Assembly: GCF_030056575.1 (NCBI RefSeq)
Contig: NZ_JASHHX010000006.1
Coordinates: 1-64,000 of the forward strand
Reading direction: 5' to 3'
DNA: 64,000 nucleotides
Source of the DNA: Rhodoblastus sp. 17X3
Lineage (GTDB): Bacteria; Pseudomonadota; Alphaproteobacteria; Rhizobiales; Beijerinckiaceae
Made by a program: the position numbers and the translations under genes. Shown piece after piece: positions 18,707 through 26,544 of this stretch. Within the stretch, counting starts at the first letter, position 1. Each line of letters begins with the position of its first letter. The notes beneath the pieces were generated by a model that saw nothing but the letters and a program-made list of their open reading frames with translations, searched no databases and was not told the origin of the DNA.

Positions 18707-18937
18707 TCAGCCGAACATCGCGGCGCCGGGGCATGCGGCGCAGGACGGGCCCGCGCCCGCGCTGGAGCAGGCCGTCGGGGCGTCGCTGTCGCCGCCGCGC
18801 GCCGGCGTGGCGATGAGGGACAATTGCTGCTCCAGTTCGACAGCGCCGCAGGACGGGCAGGCCGGCTCTTCGCCGCCGCGCACCAGGGTCTGGAAGGACG
18901 AACCGCATTTCTTGCATTGATAGCCGTAGATCGGCAT
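18707..18937 (-). CDS. FmdB-family zinc ribbon protein
   Basis: A 76-aa protein opening with MPIYGYQCKKCGSSFQTLVR, the FmdB-type N-terminus. Two CxxC pairs (CKKC and CPSC) could form a single zinc ribbon. The tail is Ala/Gly/Cys-rich and probably disordered. The family is named after a putative regulator near formamidase genes; its function is not established. The ATG at 18937 is chosen because the conserved domain begins there. It is upstream of the ICMT-like gene on the same strand. Confidence 0.85.
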   Translation of the reverse strand: MPIYGYQCKKCGSSFQTLVRGGEEPACPSCGAVELEQQLSLIATPARGGDSDAPTACSSAGAGPSCAACPGAAMFG

Positions 18938-19060
18938 CGGAAACCTCGAACGATCTGAAAAGAAGCTTTGGGCCAAGATCGCCCTTCGCCGTCTCATTAG
19001 CAACCCGGGCGCCAAAAGAGCAACCGGGGCGCCAAAAGCAAACGTCTCAAATGGGCGGGT

Positions 19061-19867
19061 TCAGCCCCGCGCGACGTGGCATTGATGGTCGAGCAATTCT
19101 TCGGCGTGGCCGCCGTTCCCGGCGACGAGCAGGATGAAGCCGCGCCCGTATTTCGCGTCCTCGACGCCGATCATGGCGATGGTCTGGCGCGCCATGTCGT
19201 CCCTGGCGTGGGGAACTTCCGTCGCCACCATGCGAAAGATGTTCTGGTCGAGATCGCCTTCCTTGAGGCGCCGGGCGCGATAAAGCCCGGCCGAGGGGCG
19301 CAGGTCGAGATCGAACCAGCTTTTCTGGCCATTGACCGCGTGGGCCAGCGCCTTGCGGACTGTCGGCTGCACGCAATCGACATGGATATGGAGCTGGTCC
19401 TGGCTGCGGCCCGGACGCGAATTGACCGCCATGCCGAGATCGTTCCAGCGCAGCTGCTGGCCGGCGCCCTGAACCACCCAGTCGCGCTGGCTCCAGGCGT
19501 CGGCCCAATAATTCGGCGCGTCCGTCCGCAGCAGAGACGGGCTTTCGACGCCCGAAACCTTCTCCAGCGGCGTCACGATGATATGGGTGTCGTCGTCGGG
19601 GGCGCGCAGGGTCGCGGAGCCCTTGTCGTGATCCACGGCGAGGCAGGGCAGCGCGACCCCGGTGACGCGGCTGACCGGAGCGCAGATTCCGTGCACGATG
19701 CGCCATAGCCCGTCGCGCCCGAATGAGCGGCCCTCGAAGGCGGCGGCGGGGCGCGTCGCGAAAGTCAGCAGAATCAGTAACGAGCTAAAAGCTGGAAAGG
19801 CGCGATGCAAGGGCGGGTCATCCGGCGTCGGGGCCGCTCCCTTAGCATTATTTTCGGGCGGCGCCAT
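19061..19867 (-). CDS. cdh: CDP-diacylglycerol pyrophosphatase
   Basis: Hydrolyses CDP-diacylglycerol to CMP and phosphatidate. The 268 residues resemble E. coli Cdh (PF02611, HIT-related fold) along their length. LWRIVHGICAP comes first, then ESPSLLRTDAPNYWADAW, AVNSRPGRSQDQLHIHVDC with the HIH triad at 160-162, ARRLKEGDL, and the terminal LLDHQC. A hydrophobic segment at about 28-43 probably anchors it in, or exports it across, the inner membrane. The ATG at 19867 is only 10 bases from the 3' end of the upstream tRNA-Gly gene, so it may be read from the tRNA promoter. A later start is possible but none is obvious. Confidence 0.86.
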   Translation of the reverse strand: MAPPENNAKGAAPTPDDPPLHRAFPAFSSLLILLTFATRPAAAFEGRSFGRDGLWRIVHGICAPVSRVTGVALPCLAVDHDKGSATLRAPDDDTHIIVTPLEKVSGVESPSLLRTDAPNYWADAWSQRDWVVQGAGQQLRWNDLGMAVNSRPGRSQDQLHIHVDCVQPTVRKALAHAVNGQKSWFDLDLRPSAGLYRARRLKEGDLDQNIFRMVATEVPHARDDMARQTIAMIGVEDAKYGRGFILLVAGNGGHAEELLDHQCHVARG

Positions 19868-19876
19868 GCGGGGGAG

Positions 19877-19951
19877 TGGAGCGGGCGATGAGAATCGAAC
19901 TCACGACATACAGCTTGGGAAGCTGTCGTTCTGCCACTGAACTACGCCCGC
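19877..19951 (-). tRNA. tRNA-Gly (anticodon CCC)
   Basis: 75 bases including an encoded CCA. The acceptor stem pairs GCGGGCG with CGCCCGC. The anticodon arm has stem ACAGC/GCTGT and loop TTCCCAA, which gives anticodon CCC and reads GGG. The T-loop GTTCGATTC is intact, the discriminator is U, and CCA is encoded at 19879-19877. Confidence 0.95.
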
Positions 19952-19961
19952 GCTCCCGACT

Positions 19962-19990
19962 CTCATAGCCGGATCGCCAGTCGGCATCAA
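19962..19990 (-). promoter_or_regulatory. Sigma70-like promoter for tRNA-Gly
   Basis: On the minus strand, TTGATG (19990-19985), a 17-bp spacer and TATGAG (19967-19962) end 10 bases before the mature tRNA 5' end. It probably drives tRNA-Gly and perhaps cdh. Confidence 0.65.
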
Positions 19991-19997
19991 CCGGCCT

Positions 19998-21104
19998 TCA
20001 ACGGGCCGCGCGAAAATGTTTCGACAGTTTCAGACCCTGCGCCTGATAATTCGAGCCGAGCCCCGCGCCATAGAGATCCTCCGGAACCTCCGCCATGCGC
20101 TCATAGACCAGCCGCCCGACCGGCTGCCCGTCTTCGAGAATGAAGGGCACGTCATGCGAGCGCACTTCCAGCACCGCCCGCGCGCCCTTGCCGGCTTCGG
20201 TCGCGCCAAAGCCGGGGTCGAAGAAGCCTGCGTAATGGACGCGGAACTCGCCGACCAGCGGATCGAACGGCGTCATTTCGGCGGCGTGGTCCGCCGGCAC
20301 CTGAACTTCTTCCTTCGAGGCGAGGATGTAGAATTCGCCGGGATCGAGCACCAGCTCGCCGCCGCCGCTGGCGAAGATCGGCTCCCAATATTCGGCGATT
20401 TCGTAAGATCCCGGCTTGTCCACATCGATGAGGCCGGTGTGGCGCTTGGCGCGATAGCCGATCAGCCCGTCGCCGAAGCCCGAGAGATCGATGGAAATGG
20501 CGACGCCGCCGGAAAAGGACGGATTTTCGATCGAGACCAGCCTTTTGCGCGCATGCAGCTCCGCGTGAGCGGCGTCGTCGAGACGGGCGGCGCCGCGGCG
20601 GAAGCGGATCTGCGACAGGCGGGAGCCGCTGCGCGCGAGAATCGGAAAGGTGCGCGGCGAGATTTCCGCGAACAGGGGACCGCAATAGCCCGCCTCGATG
20701 GTGTCGAAGGCGCGGGCCTGGTCCGCGATGACGCGGGTGAAGACGTCGATGCGGCCGGTCGAGCTTTTCGGATTGGCGCTGGCGGCGACGTCGGGGGCGA
20801 GCGCGAGGCTCTCCATCACTTCCGCGACATAGACGCAATTGGTCTCAAGCACCGCGCCGGGGCCGAGGTCGATTTCGTGCAAGGCGTGGCGGGCGATGGC
20901 CTCGCCAACGCTGCGCGCGCCGGGCAGGAAGCTGGCCCGCATGCGCCAGGCGCGCCGCCCCAGCCGCAGATCGAGGCTGGCGGGCTGGATCTGGCCCGGC
21001 GCCAGCGGCGCGGTCGGGCGGATCGCGCCGCTTTGGGCCAGCGCGGCGATCTGATGGGCGGCGAAAATGCCTTGTTCTTCTTGTTTCGCCGCCGACGCAG
21101 CCAC
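19998..21104 (-). CDS. dcd: 2'-deoxycytidine 5'-triphosphate deaminase, duplicated-domain type
   Basis: Predicted to deaminate dCTP to dUTP for thymidylate synthesis. The 368 residues are about twice the length of enterobacterial Dcd (193), matching the alphaproteobacterial form with two dUTPase-fold halves. The N-terminal half has IQPASLDLRLG and ANPKSSTGRIDVFTRV (about 111-124). The C-terminal half has DVDKPGSYEIAEYWEP, LDPGEFYILASKEEV, and GQPVGRLVYERM. The ATG at 21104 is used. It ends 46 bases from tRNA-Gly, and its 3' flank carries the tRNA promoter. It is divergent from the metZ riboswitch region. Confidence 0.9.
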   Translation of the reverse strand: MAASAAKQEEQGIFAAHQIAALAQSGAIRPTAPLAPGQIQPASLDLRLGRRAWRMRASFLPGARSVGEAIARHALHEIDLGPGAVLETNCVYVAEVMESLALAPDVAASANPKSSTGRIDVFTRVIADQARAFDTIEAGYCGPLFAEISPRTFPILARSGSRLSQIRFRRGAARLDDAAHAELHARKRLVSIENPSFSGGVAISIDLSGFGDGLIGYRAKRHTGLIDVDKPGSYEIAEYWEPIFASGGGELVLDPGEFYILASKEEVQVPADHAAEMTPFDPLVGEFRVHYAGFFDPGFGATEAGKGARAVLEVRSHDVPFILEDGQPVGRLVYERMAEVPEDLYGAGLGSNYQAQGLKLSKHFRAAR

Positions 21105-21217
21105 GGGCCTCTCCCAACGCTTTACTCGCGCCCACGATTGTTGCGGGGGCGCGAAACCTAAGCAAAGTTTTTCGCGCTTGCATAGCCGGTTGGCTTGGCA
21201 AAGGCGAAGTTGCAGCG

Positions 21218-21246
21218 TTGACCCGCCGCCGCTGCGGCGGTAAAAG
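21218..21246 (+). promoter_or_regulatory. Promoter ahead of the SAM-II riboswitch
   Basis: TTGACC (21218-21223), a 17-bp spacer that is itself a GCCGCCGC/GCGGCGG palindrome, then TAAAAG (21241-21246). The predicted start site falls within a few bases of the first riboswitch stem, so the leader RNA would begin at the aptamer. Confidence 0.75.
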
Positions 21247-21251
21247 CGGGA

Positions 21252-21308
21252 CCGTGGTCATTTGAGCCGGCCGGCTTGCCGCCACGTTAAACAAAGCAGC
21301 TAAACAGG
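21252..21308 (+). promoter_or_regulatory. SAM-II riboswitch (metA motif)
   Basis: Matches the alphaproteobacterial SAM-II aptamer. The P1 stem is CGTGG (21253-21257) with CCACG (21282-21286). The loop TCATTTGAGCCGG follows P1, then GTTAAACAAAG and the pseudoknot-forming AGCTAAACAGG. SAM binding in this class sequesters the ribosome site and lowers translation of the downstream methionine gene. It ends about 80 bases before the metZ start, with the GAGGAG ribosome site at about 21374-21379. Confidence 0.92.
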
Positions 21309-21388
21309 CCGGGTCTGCCCAACATCGAGCAGCCGGCCGCTACGCTCCCGAGGAGCCAGGGCGCCTTGCGCCGTGAGGAGTTTCCGCC

Positions 21389-22594
21389 ATGTCCGCCTAT
21401 GACCGTCCCGCCATCGACGCCAAGACCCTGCGCCCGCGCACGAAAATGGTCCATGGCGGCACGATGCGCTCAGGTTTTGGCGAAACCTCCGAGGCTTTGT
21501 TCCTGACGCAGGGCTTCGTCTACAACAGCGCGGAAGTCGCGGAAGGCCGCTTCACCGGAGAGGACGAGGGCTTCCAATACAGCCGTTTCGGCAATCCGAC
21601 CGTGGCGATGTTCGAGCAGCGCATGGCCTTGCTCGAAGGCGCCGAGGCCGCGCGCGCCACCGCGACCGGCATGGCGGCGGTGACCAATGCGCTGATGGGT
21701 CAGGTGCGGGCAGGCGATCACGTCGTCGCCTCGCGCCAGCTGTTCGGCTCCTGCCTTTATGTCGTGACGGATCTGCTGCCCCGTTTCGGGGTCGAGACCA
21801 CTCTGGTCGACGGCGACGACCTCGCCGCGTGGAAGGCGGCGTTGCGGCCCAATACCAGGACCGCCTTTCTGGAGAGCCCGACCAATCCCGCGCTCGGCGT
21901 GCTCGACATTCCGGCCATCGCCGAAATCGTCCATTCCGTCGGCGCCACGCTGGTGGTGGACAATGTCTTCGCCACGCCCCTGATGCAGAAGCCGCTGGAG
22001 CTGGGCGCGGATTGCGTGGTCTATTCCGCGACCAAGCATATCGACGGCCAGGGCCGCTGCCTCGGCGGCGTCATCCTGGGCTCGAAGGATTTCATCGAGA
22101 CCCATATCCATAATTATCTGCGCCAGACCGGGCCGTCGCTGTCGCCCTTCAACGCCTGGGTGCTGCTGAAAGGTCTGGAGACCCTGCCGCTGCGCGTCGC
22201 CCAGCAGCAGGACAGCGCGGGCAAGCTGGCGGATTTCCTCGCCGGCGATACGAAAATCGCCCGCGTCTATTACCCGGGCCGCCCGGACCATCCGCAATAT
22301 GAGCTGGCGAAACGCCAGATGAAGGGCGGCTCGACCATGGTGGCCTTCGATGTCGCGGGCGGCAAGGCCGAGGCGTTCCGCATGGCCAACGCCTTCGAGA
22401 TCATCAAGATTTCCAACAATCTCGGCGACGCCAAGAGCCTCGTCACCCATCCGGCGACCACGACCCATCAACGCCTGACCGAAGAAGCGCGCCAGGCCGC
22501 CGGCATCGGACAGGGCATGTTGCGCCTGTCCGTCGGGCTGGAGGATGTCGAGGATCTGATCGACGATCTGAAACGCGGCCTCGCCGCCGTCTGA
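21389..22594 (+). CDS. metZ: O-succinylhomoserine sulfhydrylase
   Basis: PLP enzyme that makes homocysteine directly from O-succinylhomoserine and sulfide, so it serves direct-sulfhydrylation methionine synthesis. The 401 residues align with MetZ. VHGGTMRSGFGETSEALFLT opens the homology, and YSRFGNPTVAMFEQR is the cofactor phosphate region. The PLP lysine is at about 216 in YSATKHIDGQGRC. SLVTHPATTTHQRLTEE marks the C-terminal substrate region. A GAGGAG site precedes the ATG at 21389. Regulation by the upstream SAM-II riboswitch agrees with the assignment. Cystathionine gamma-synthase is the close alternative. Confidence 0.95.
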   Translation: MSAYDRPAIDAKTLRPRTKMVHGGTMRSGFGETSEALFLTQGFVYNSAEVAEGRFTGEDEGFQYSRFGNPTVAMFEQRMALLEGAEAARATATGMAAVTNALMGQVRAGDHVVASRQLFGSCLYVVTDLLPRFGVETTLVDGDDLAAWKAALRPNTRTAFLESPTNPALGVLDIPAIAEIVHSVGATLVVDNVFATPLMQKPLELGADCVVYSATKHIDGQGRCLGGVILGSKDFIETHIHNYLRQTGPSLSPFNAWVLLKGLETLPLRVAQQQDSAGKLADFLAGDTKIARVYYPGRPDHPQYELAKRQMKGGSTMVAFDVAGGKAEAFRMANAFEIIKISNNLGDAKSLVTHPATTTHQRLTEEARQAAGIGQGMLRLSVGLEDVEDLIDDLKRGLAAV

Positions 22595-22677
22595 CGCCTC
22601 GCAGGCATGCGCTCGAAAACTATGGCGGGGCTGGCCGGAGCGGCGTAATCTGGGCGGCGTCGCATCGGGAGTTTTTC

Positions 22678-23094
22678 ATGCGCACAGCTGGCTATTGGCG
22701 GAACGCCTGTCTTGCCCTGCTCCTCGCCGCGATTTCCTTCGGCAGCGCTCGGGCGCAGGATTATCCGCACGATCTCGCCAAAACGACGCCCGCGGCTTTC
22801 GCCGCCTGGCGCGGGGTCACGCCCCTCGAATATCGCAACAAGGCCTGGATCGGTCAGCTGAACGGCGTTTCCACCCCGATGGAGCGCGTCACCATGCGCC
22901 GAAGGCCGTTTTGTTATGGCTCCGTCTGCATGCCGCACGATTGCGGCGGCAACTTCGTGGCCTTCCTGATCGCCGTCGACGGCTCCGAAGCCGCGGGCCT
23001 GCTGGCCTCCCAGTCGCTGGGTGTAGGCGATCGCTGGTTTGGCGCTCCCGACGCCGAGGCGCGGGCGCTGCTGCGCAAGAAGATCGGCAATTGA
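22678..23094 (+). CDS. ivy: Ivy-type lysozyme inhibitor, periplasmic
   Basis: A 138-aa secreted protein with a signal peptide (about residues 1-26, ending SARAQ). The C-terminal half contains CYGSVCMPHDCGGNFVAFLI, with the CMPHDCG loop typical of Inhibitor of Vertebrate Lysozyme proteins, which insert this loop into the lysozyme active site. Cys79, Cys84 and Cys89 are visible, and one pair probably forms the loop disulfide. The start is the ATG at 22678 after GGGAG. It is monocistronic downstream of metZ and convergent with the DUF2147 gene. In an environmental bacterium it may protect against lytic transglycosylases or host lysozyme. Confidence 0.82.
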   Translation: MRTAGYWRNACLALLLAAISFGSARAQDYPHDLAKTTPAAFAAWRGVTPLEYRNKAWIGQLNGVSTPMERVTMRRRPFCYGSVCMPHDCGGNFVAFLIAVDGSEAAGLLASQSLGVGDRWFGAPDAEARALLRKKIGN

Positions 23095-23108
23095 CCGGAT
23101 TTGCGTGC

Positions 23109-23139
23109 GTTACGCGCCAAAAAGGCGCGTTCGCGTAAC
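23109..23139. terminator. Hairpin between convergent ivy and DUF2147 genes
   Basis: Arms GTTACGCG and CGCGTAAC enclose an alternative inner stem CGCGCC/GGCGCG with an AAAAA loop. It lies between two convergent stops. There is no clean T-run, so it may act as a bidirectional terminator or just protect 3' ends. Confidence 0.45.
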
Positions 23140-23556
23140 TCAGTTCGCGCGGGCCCAGGTCATGGACTTGCAGATCAGCCCGCCGAACACGCAGCCGCTG
23201 GTGCGCAGCTTCTTGCCATTGACGACCATCTTGCCGCTATAGGTCTTGCCGTCTTCCGGGTTGAAAGCCTGGCCGGTCCAGCTGTTCTGGTCGGCGCGCG
23301 CCATGTCGAAAAACACCTTCTGGCCGACATGGGCCTTGGAATTGGGGTTTTTCAGCCAAACGATCGTCCCGCACAGGGCCGCCCCGCAGGGCGAGAATTG
23401 CACCTTCGAGGCGCCGTCTTCGCGCATCCAGACTCCGTCGGCCTCCTGCGCGCGCGCGGCGCCAGCCGAAAGGCCAAGGGCGATGACAAGAGCGGCGGCA
23501 AGAGCGGCTGCGGGAAAGGCGGCGCGAAAAAGCGAGCGACAATCCAGTTTAAGCAT
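23140..23556 (-). CDS. DUF2147 family secreted protein
   Basis: A 138-aa exported protein with an N-terminal signal (about residues 1-35: an Arg region, a long Ala/Leu core and AARAQE at the cut). The mature part has the DUF2147 hallmarks DGVWMREDGASKVQFSPCG, LCGTIVWLKNPN, FNPEDGKTYSGKMVVNGK and LRTSGCVFGGLICKS. The family is periplasmic and often stress-related, but its function is not known. The ATG at 23556 follows a strong GGGGAGG site; upstream in-frame ATGs are less plausible. It is divergent from the pat-like gene. Confidence 0.85.
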   Translation of the reverse strand: MLKLDCRSLFRAAFPAAALAAALVIALGLSAGAARAQEADGVWMREDGASKVQFSPCGAALCGTIVWLKNPNSKAHVGQKVFFDMARADQNSWTGQAFNPEDGKTYSGKMVVNGKKLRTSGCVFGGLICKSMTWARAN

Positions 23557-23808
23557 GATTCCTCCCCGCGAAGCCGCCGTTTCCCGGCTGGCGGCGTGAC
23601 GTTGGCTGATTGAAGAATGATCCATCGCAAAGCTTGCGCGAGGCAAATGGGCGAATCATGTCCCGCCGGTTCGTTCACATGTAACTTAAACCCGTCGCGG
23701 GCTTTCCGCGCAAGGACAATCGGCTGGAACCGGGCGCGGACGGGGCTTTGCGGGTGAATTGTCGCTCGAAAGCGTTTATGTTCGCGCCTGCGAAGTTGGA
23801 GATCAGGT

Positions 23809-26538
23809 ATGAGCACCCGTCATCTGGACCGCGCCCTCAATCCGCGATCCCTGGCGCTGTTCGGCGCGAGCGATCGTCCCGGCTCGACCGGGCGCGCGGT
23901 GCTCGACAATATCGTCTCCGCCGGCTTTCCCGGCCTGCTCCATGTCGTCAACCCGCGCTATGAAGAGATCGCGGGCCGCAAATCATTCAAGGCGCTGCGC
24001 GACATTCCCGAGCGCCCCGACCTCGTGATCATCGTCGCGCCGAAGGACATGGTCGCCGACATCGTCAACGAAGCGGCGGATATTTCGGTCCCCGCCGTCA
24101 TCGTCATGACCGACGACCCCACGCCCGGCGCCGATTCCCTGTTCGAGCAGTTGCGCGCCATCGCGCGCCGGCGCGACATCCGCATTTTCGGCCCCAATTG
24201 CCACGGCCTGATCGCGCCGCGCGTCAAGCTGAACGCGAGCCTCTCGGCCCAGCCCGTGCTGCCGGGCGACCTTGCGGTGATTTCGCAATCGGCGGCGGTG
24301 ATGGGCGCCATCGTGGCCTGGGGCCATACGCGACAGGTCGGCTTTTCCGGCATGGCCTCGCTCGGCCACATGGCCGACGTCTCGATCGACGACATGCTCG
24401 ATTTCTACGCGCTCGATCCGATGACGCGCGCGATCCTGCTCTATGTGGAAACGCTGGAGGACTCCAAGGGCTTCATGTCCGCCGCGCGCGCGGCCTCCCG
24501 AGTCAAGCCGGTCATCGTCGTGCGCTCGGGCCGCCACGAGGCCTCGCGGCGCGCCGGCACCCATGCCGGCAATCTCGCCACCACCGATGACGTCTATGAC
24601 GCCGCCTTCCGCCGCGCGGGCCTTCTCCGCGTGCCGGACATCGACGCCCTGTTCGACGCCGCCGAGGCGCTCGGCCGCGTCAAGCCCTTCAACGGCGACC
24701 GGCTGGCCATCGTCACGAACGGGCGCGGGGTCGGCTATCTGGCCATCGACCAGTTGCTCGATCTCGGCGGCAAGCTCGCCGATATTTCCCCGGCGACCCG
24801 CGAAGCGCTCAAGGCGATCCTGCCGGAAAGCTGGGCCGGCTCGGCGCCGGTGGAGCTGGCCGGCGACTGCGGCTCCGACGATTACGGCCAAGCCCTGTCG
24901 CTCGTGCTGCAGGACAAGGCAAATGACGCGGTTCTGGCGATGCATTCGCCCAATGTTCTATCCGATAGCGAGGCGACGGCCCGGGCGGCGGTGGAGGCGG
25001 TCAAGAAACACCGCCGCGCCTCGATCAACGCCAAGCCCGTCTTTGCCGTCTGGTACGGCGCGGACGAGACGATCAACCATGTGTTCGAGGAAGCGCGCAT
25101 TCCGCATTACGAGCGGGGCGCCGTCGCCGGCTTCATGCATATGGTCAACTGGCGCCAGGCCCGCGAGGCGCTGATGGCGGCGCCGCCCTCGATGCCGGTG
25201 GATTTCGCGCCGGACACGTCCAAGGCGCGCGCCGTGGTGCAGCAGGCGATTGCACGCGGCAACAGCTGGCTGGCGCCCGTCGAGATCAGCGCCCTGCTGG
25301 AGGCCTATGACATTCCGATCGCTCCGGCGCGGCTCGCGCGCTCGCCGGAAGAGGCGGCGGAAGTGGCGCGCCTGGTGCTTGGCCGCTATGGCGGCTGCGT
25401 CGTCAAGATCATGTCGCGCGACATCATCCACAAATCGGACCTCGGCGGCGTGGTTCTCAACCTCCGCACGGTCGAGCAGGTGGTCGAGGCCACGCGGAAA
25501 ATGCTGGAGCGCGTCGCCATCGAGGCGCCGCATGCGCGAGTGGACGGCGTCACCATTCACCCGATGGTGCGGCGTCCCAATGCGCGCGAACTGGTGATGG
25601 GCGTCACCGACGACCCGACGTTCGGCCCCATCATCGTTTTCGGGCGCGGCGGCAAGGCGGTGGAGGTCATCAACGACAAGGCTCTGGCCCTGCCGCCGCT
25701 CGACCTGTCGCTGGCGCGCGGCCTGATCGAACAGACGCGCGTGGTGCGCGCCCTGCGCGACTACCGCGACGTTCCCGCAGCCGACATCGACGCCGTCGCG
25801 CTGCTGCTGGTCAAGCTTTCCCAGCTCTCCGCCGACATTCCCGAAGTGCGCGAACTGGAGCTGAATCCGGTTCTGGCCGATTCCGACGGCGTCGTCGTGG
25901 TTGACGCCCGCGCCCTGGTCGCGCCCTCGGAGGGCCGCGTGCTCTCGGGCTGCAATCCGCGTTTCGCGGTCTCGCCCTATCCCAAGGCGCAGGAGCGGCG
26001 CACCACGCTGAAAAACGGCACGCCAGTGCAATTGCGTCCGGTGCGGCCGGAAGACGAGGAGATGTACAAGGTCTTCTTCACCCATGTCTCGCCGGAGGAC
26101 ATTCGCCTGCGCTTCTTCGCGCCCGTGAAGGAGTTTTCGCACGCCTTCATCGCGCGCCTCATCCAGATCGACTATGCGCGCTCCTTCGTCTGCGTTGCGG
26201 TGGACGAGAACACGGGGCTGATGCTGGGCGTGGTGCGCCTGATGCTCGACGCCGACCACGAGCATGGCGAATATGCGGTCCTGCTGCGCTCGGACCTGAA
26301 AGGGCAGGGCCTCGGCTGGAAGCTCATGAAATATATGATCGAATTCGCCCGCGCCGAGGGCATCAAATCGGTCGAGGGCCAGGTCCTCAGCGAGAACCAG
26401 CCCATGCTGTCGATGAATCAGGCGCTCGGCTTCACCATCCAGGACGATCCGGGCGAACATGGCGTCAAGAAGGTCGTGCTCGACCTGACCCAGCCGCCGA
26501 CCGAGGCCGAGACGCGGGTCAGTCCAGAGGCGAGGTAA
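23809..26538 (+). CDS. pat: Fused acyl-CoA synthetase (NDP-forming) / GNAT, Pat-like protein acetyltransferase
   Basis: A 909-aa protein with the domain order of the Pat/PatZ lysine acetyltransferases. It has a CoA-binding domain (about 1-135), succinyl-CoA-ligase-like domains (about 140-460), an ATP-grasp domain (about 480-700) and a C-terminal GNAT domain (about 735-890) with YAVLLRSDLKGQGLGWKLMK as the acetyl-CoA motif. The ligase half keeps a histidine at about 252 in GTHAGNLATTDDVYDAAF, so residual ligase activity cannot be excluded. Pat proteins acetylate and silence acetyl-CoA synthetase and other enzymes. GGAG precedes the ATG at 23809. It appears monocistronic. Confidence 0.88.
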   Translation: MSTRHLDRALNPRSLALFGASDRPGSTGRAVLDNIVSAGFPGLLHVVNPRYEEIAGRKSFKALRDIPERPDLVIIVAPKDMVADIVNEAADISVPAVIVMTDDPTPGADSLFEQLRAIARRRDIRIFGPNCHGLIAPRVKLNASLSAQPVLPGDLAVISQSAAVMGAIVAWGHTRQVGFSGMASLGHMADVSIDDMLDFYALDPMTRAILLYVETLEDSKGFMSAARAASRVKPVIVVRSGRHEASRRAGTHAGNLATTDDVYDAAFRRAGLLRVPDIDALFDAAEALGRVKPFNGDRLAIVTNGRGVGYLAIDQLLDLGGKLADISPATREALKAILPESWAGSAPVELAGDCGSDDYGQALSLVLQDKANDAVLAMHSPNVLSDSEATARAAVEAVKKHRRASINAKPVFAVWYGADETINHVFEEARIPHYERGAVAGFMHMVNWRQAREALMAAPPSMPVDFAPDTSKARAVVQQAIARGNSWLAPVEISALLEAYDIPIAPARLARSPEEAAEVARLVLGRYGGCVVKIMSRDIIHKSDLGGVVLNLRTVEQVVEATRKMLERVAIEAPHARVDGVTIHPMVRRPNARELVMGVTDDPTFGPIIVFGRGGKAVEVINDKALALPPLDLSLARGLIEQTRVVRALRDYRDVPAADIDAVALLLVKLSQLSADIPEVRELELNPVLADSDGVVVVDARALVAPSEGRVLSGCNPRFAVSPYPKAQERRTTLKNGTPVQLRPVRPEDEEMYKVFFTHVSPEDIRLRFFAPVKEFSHAFIARLIQIDYARSFVCVAVDENTGLMLGVVRLMLDADHEHGEYAVLLRSDLKGQGLGWKLMKYMIEFARAEGIKSVEGQVLSENQPMLSMNQALGFTIQDDPGEHGVKKVVLDLTQPPTEAETRVSPEAR

Positions 26539-26544
26539 AAGGCG

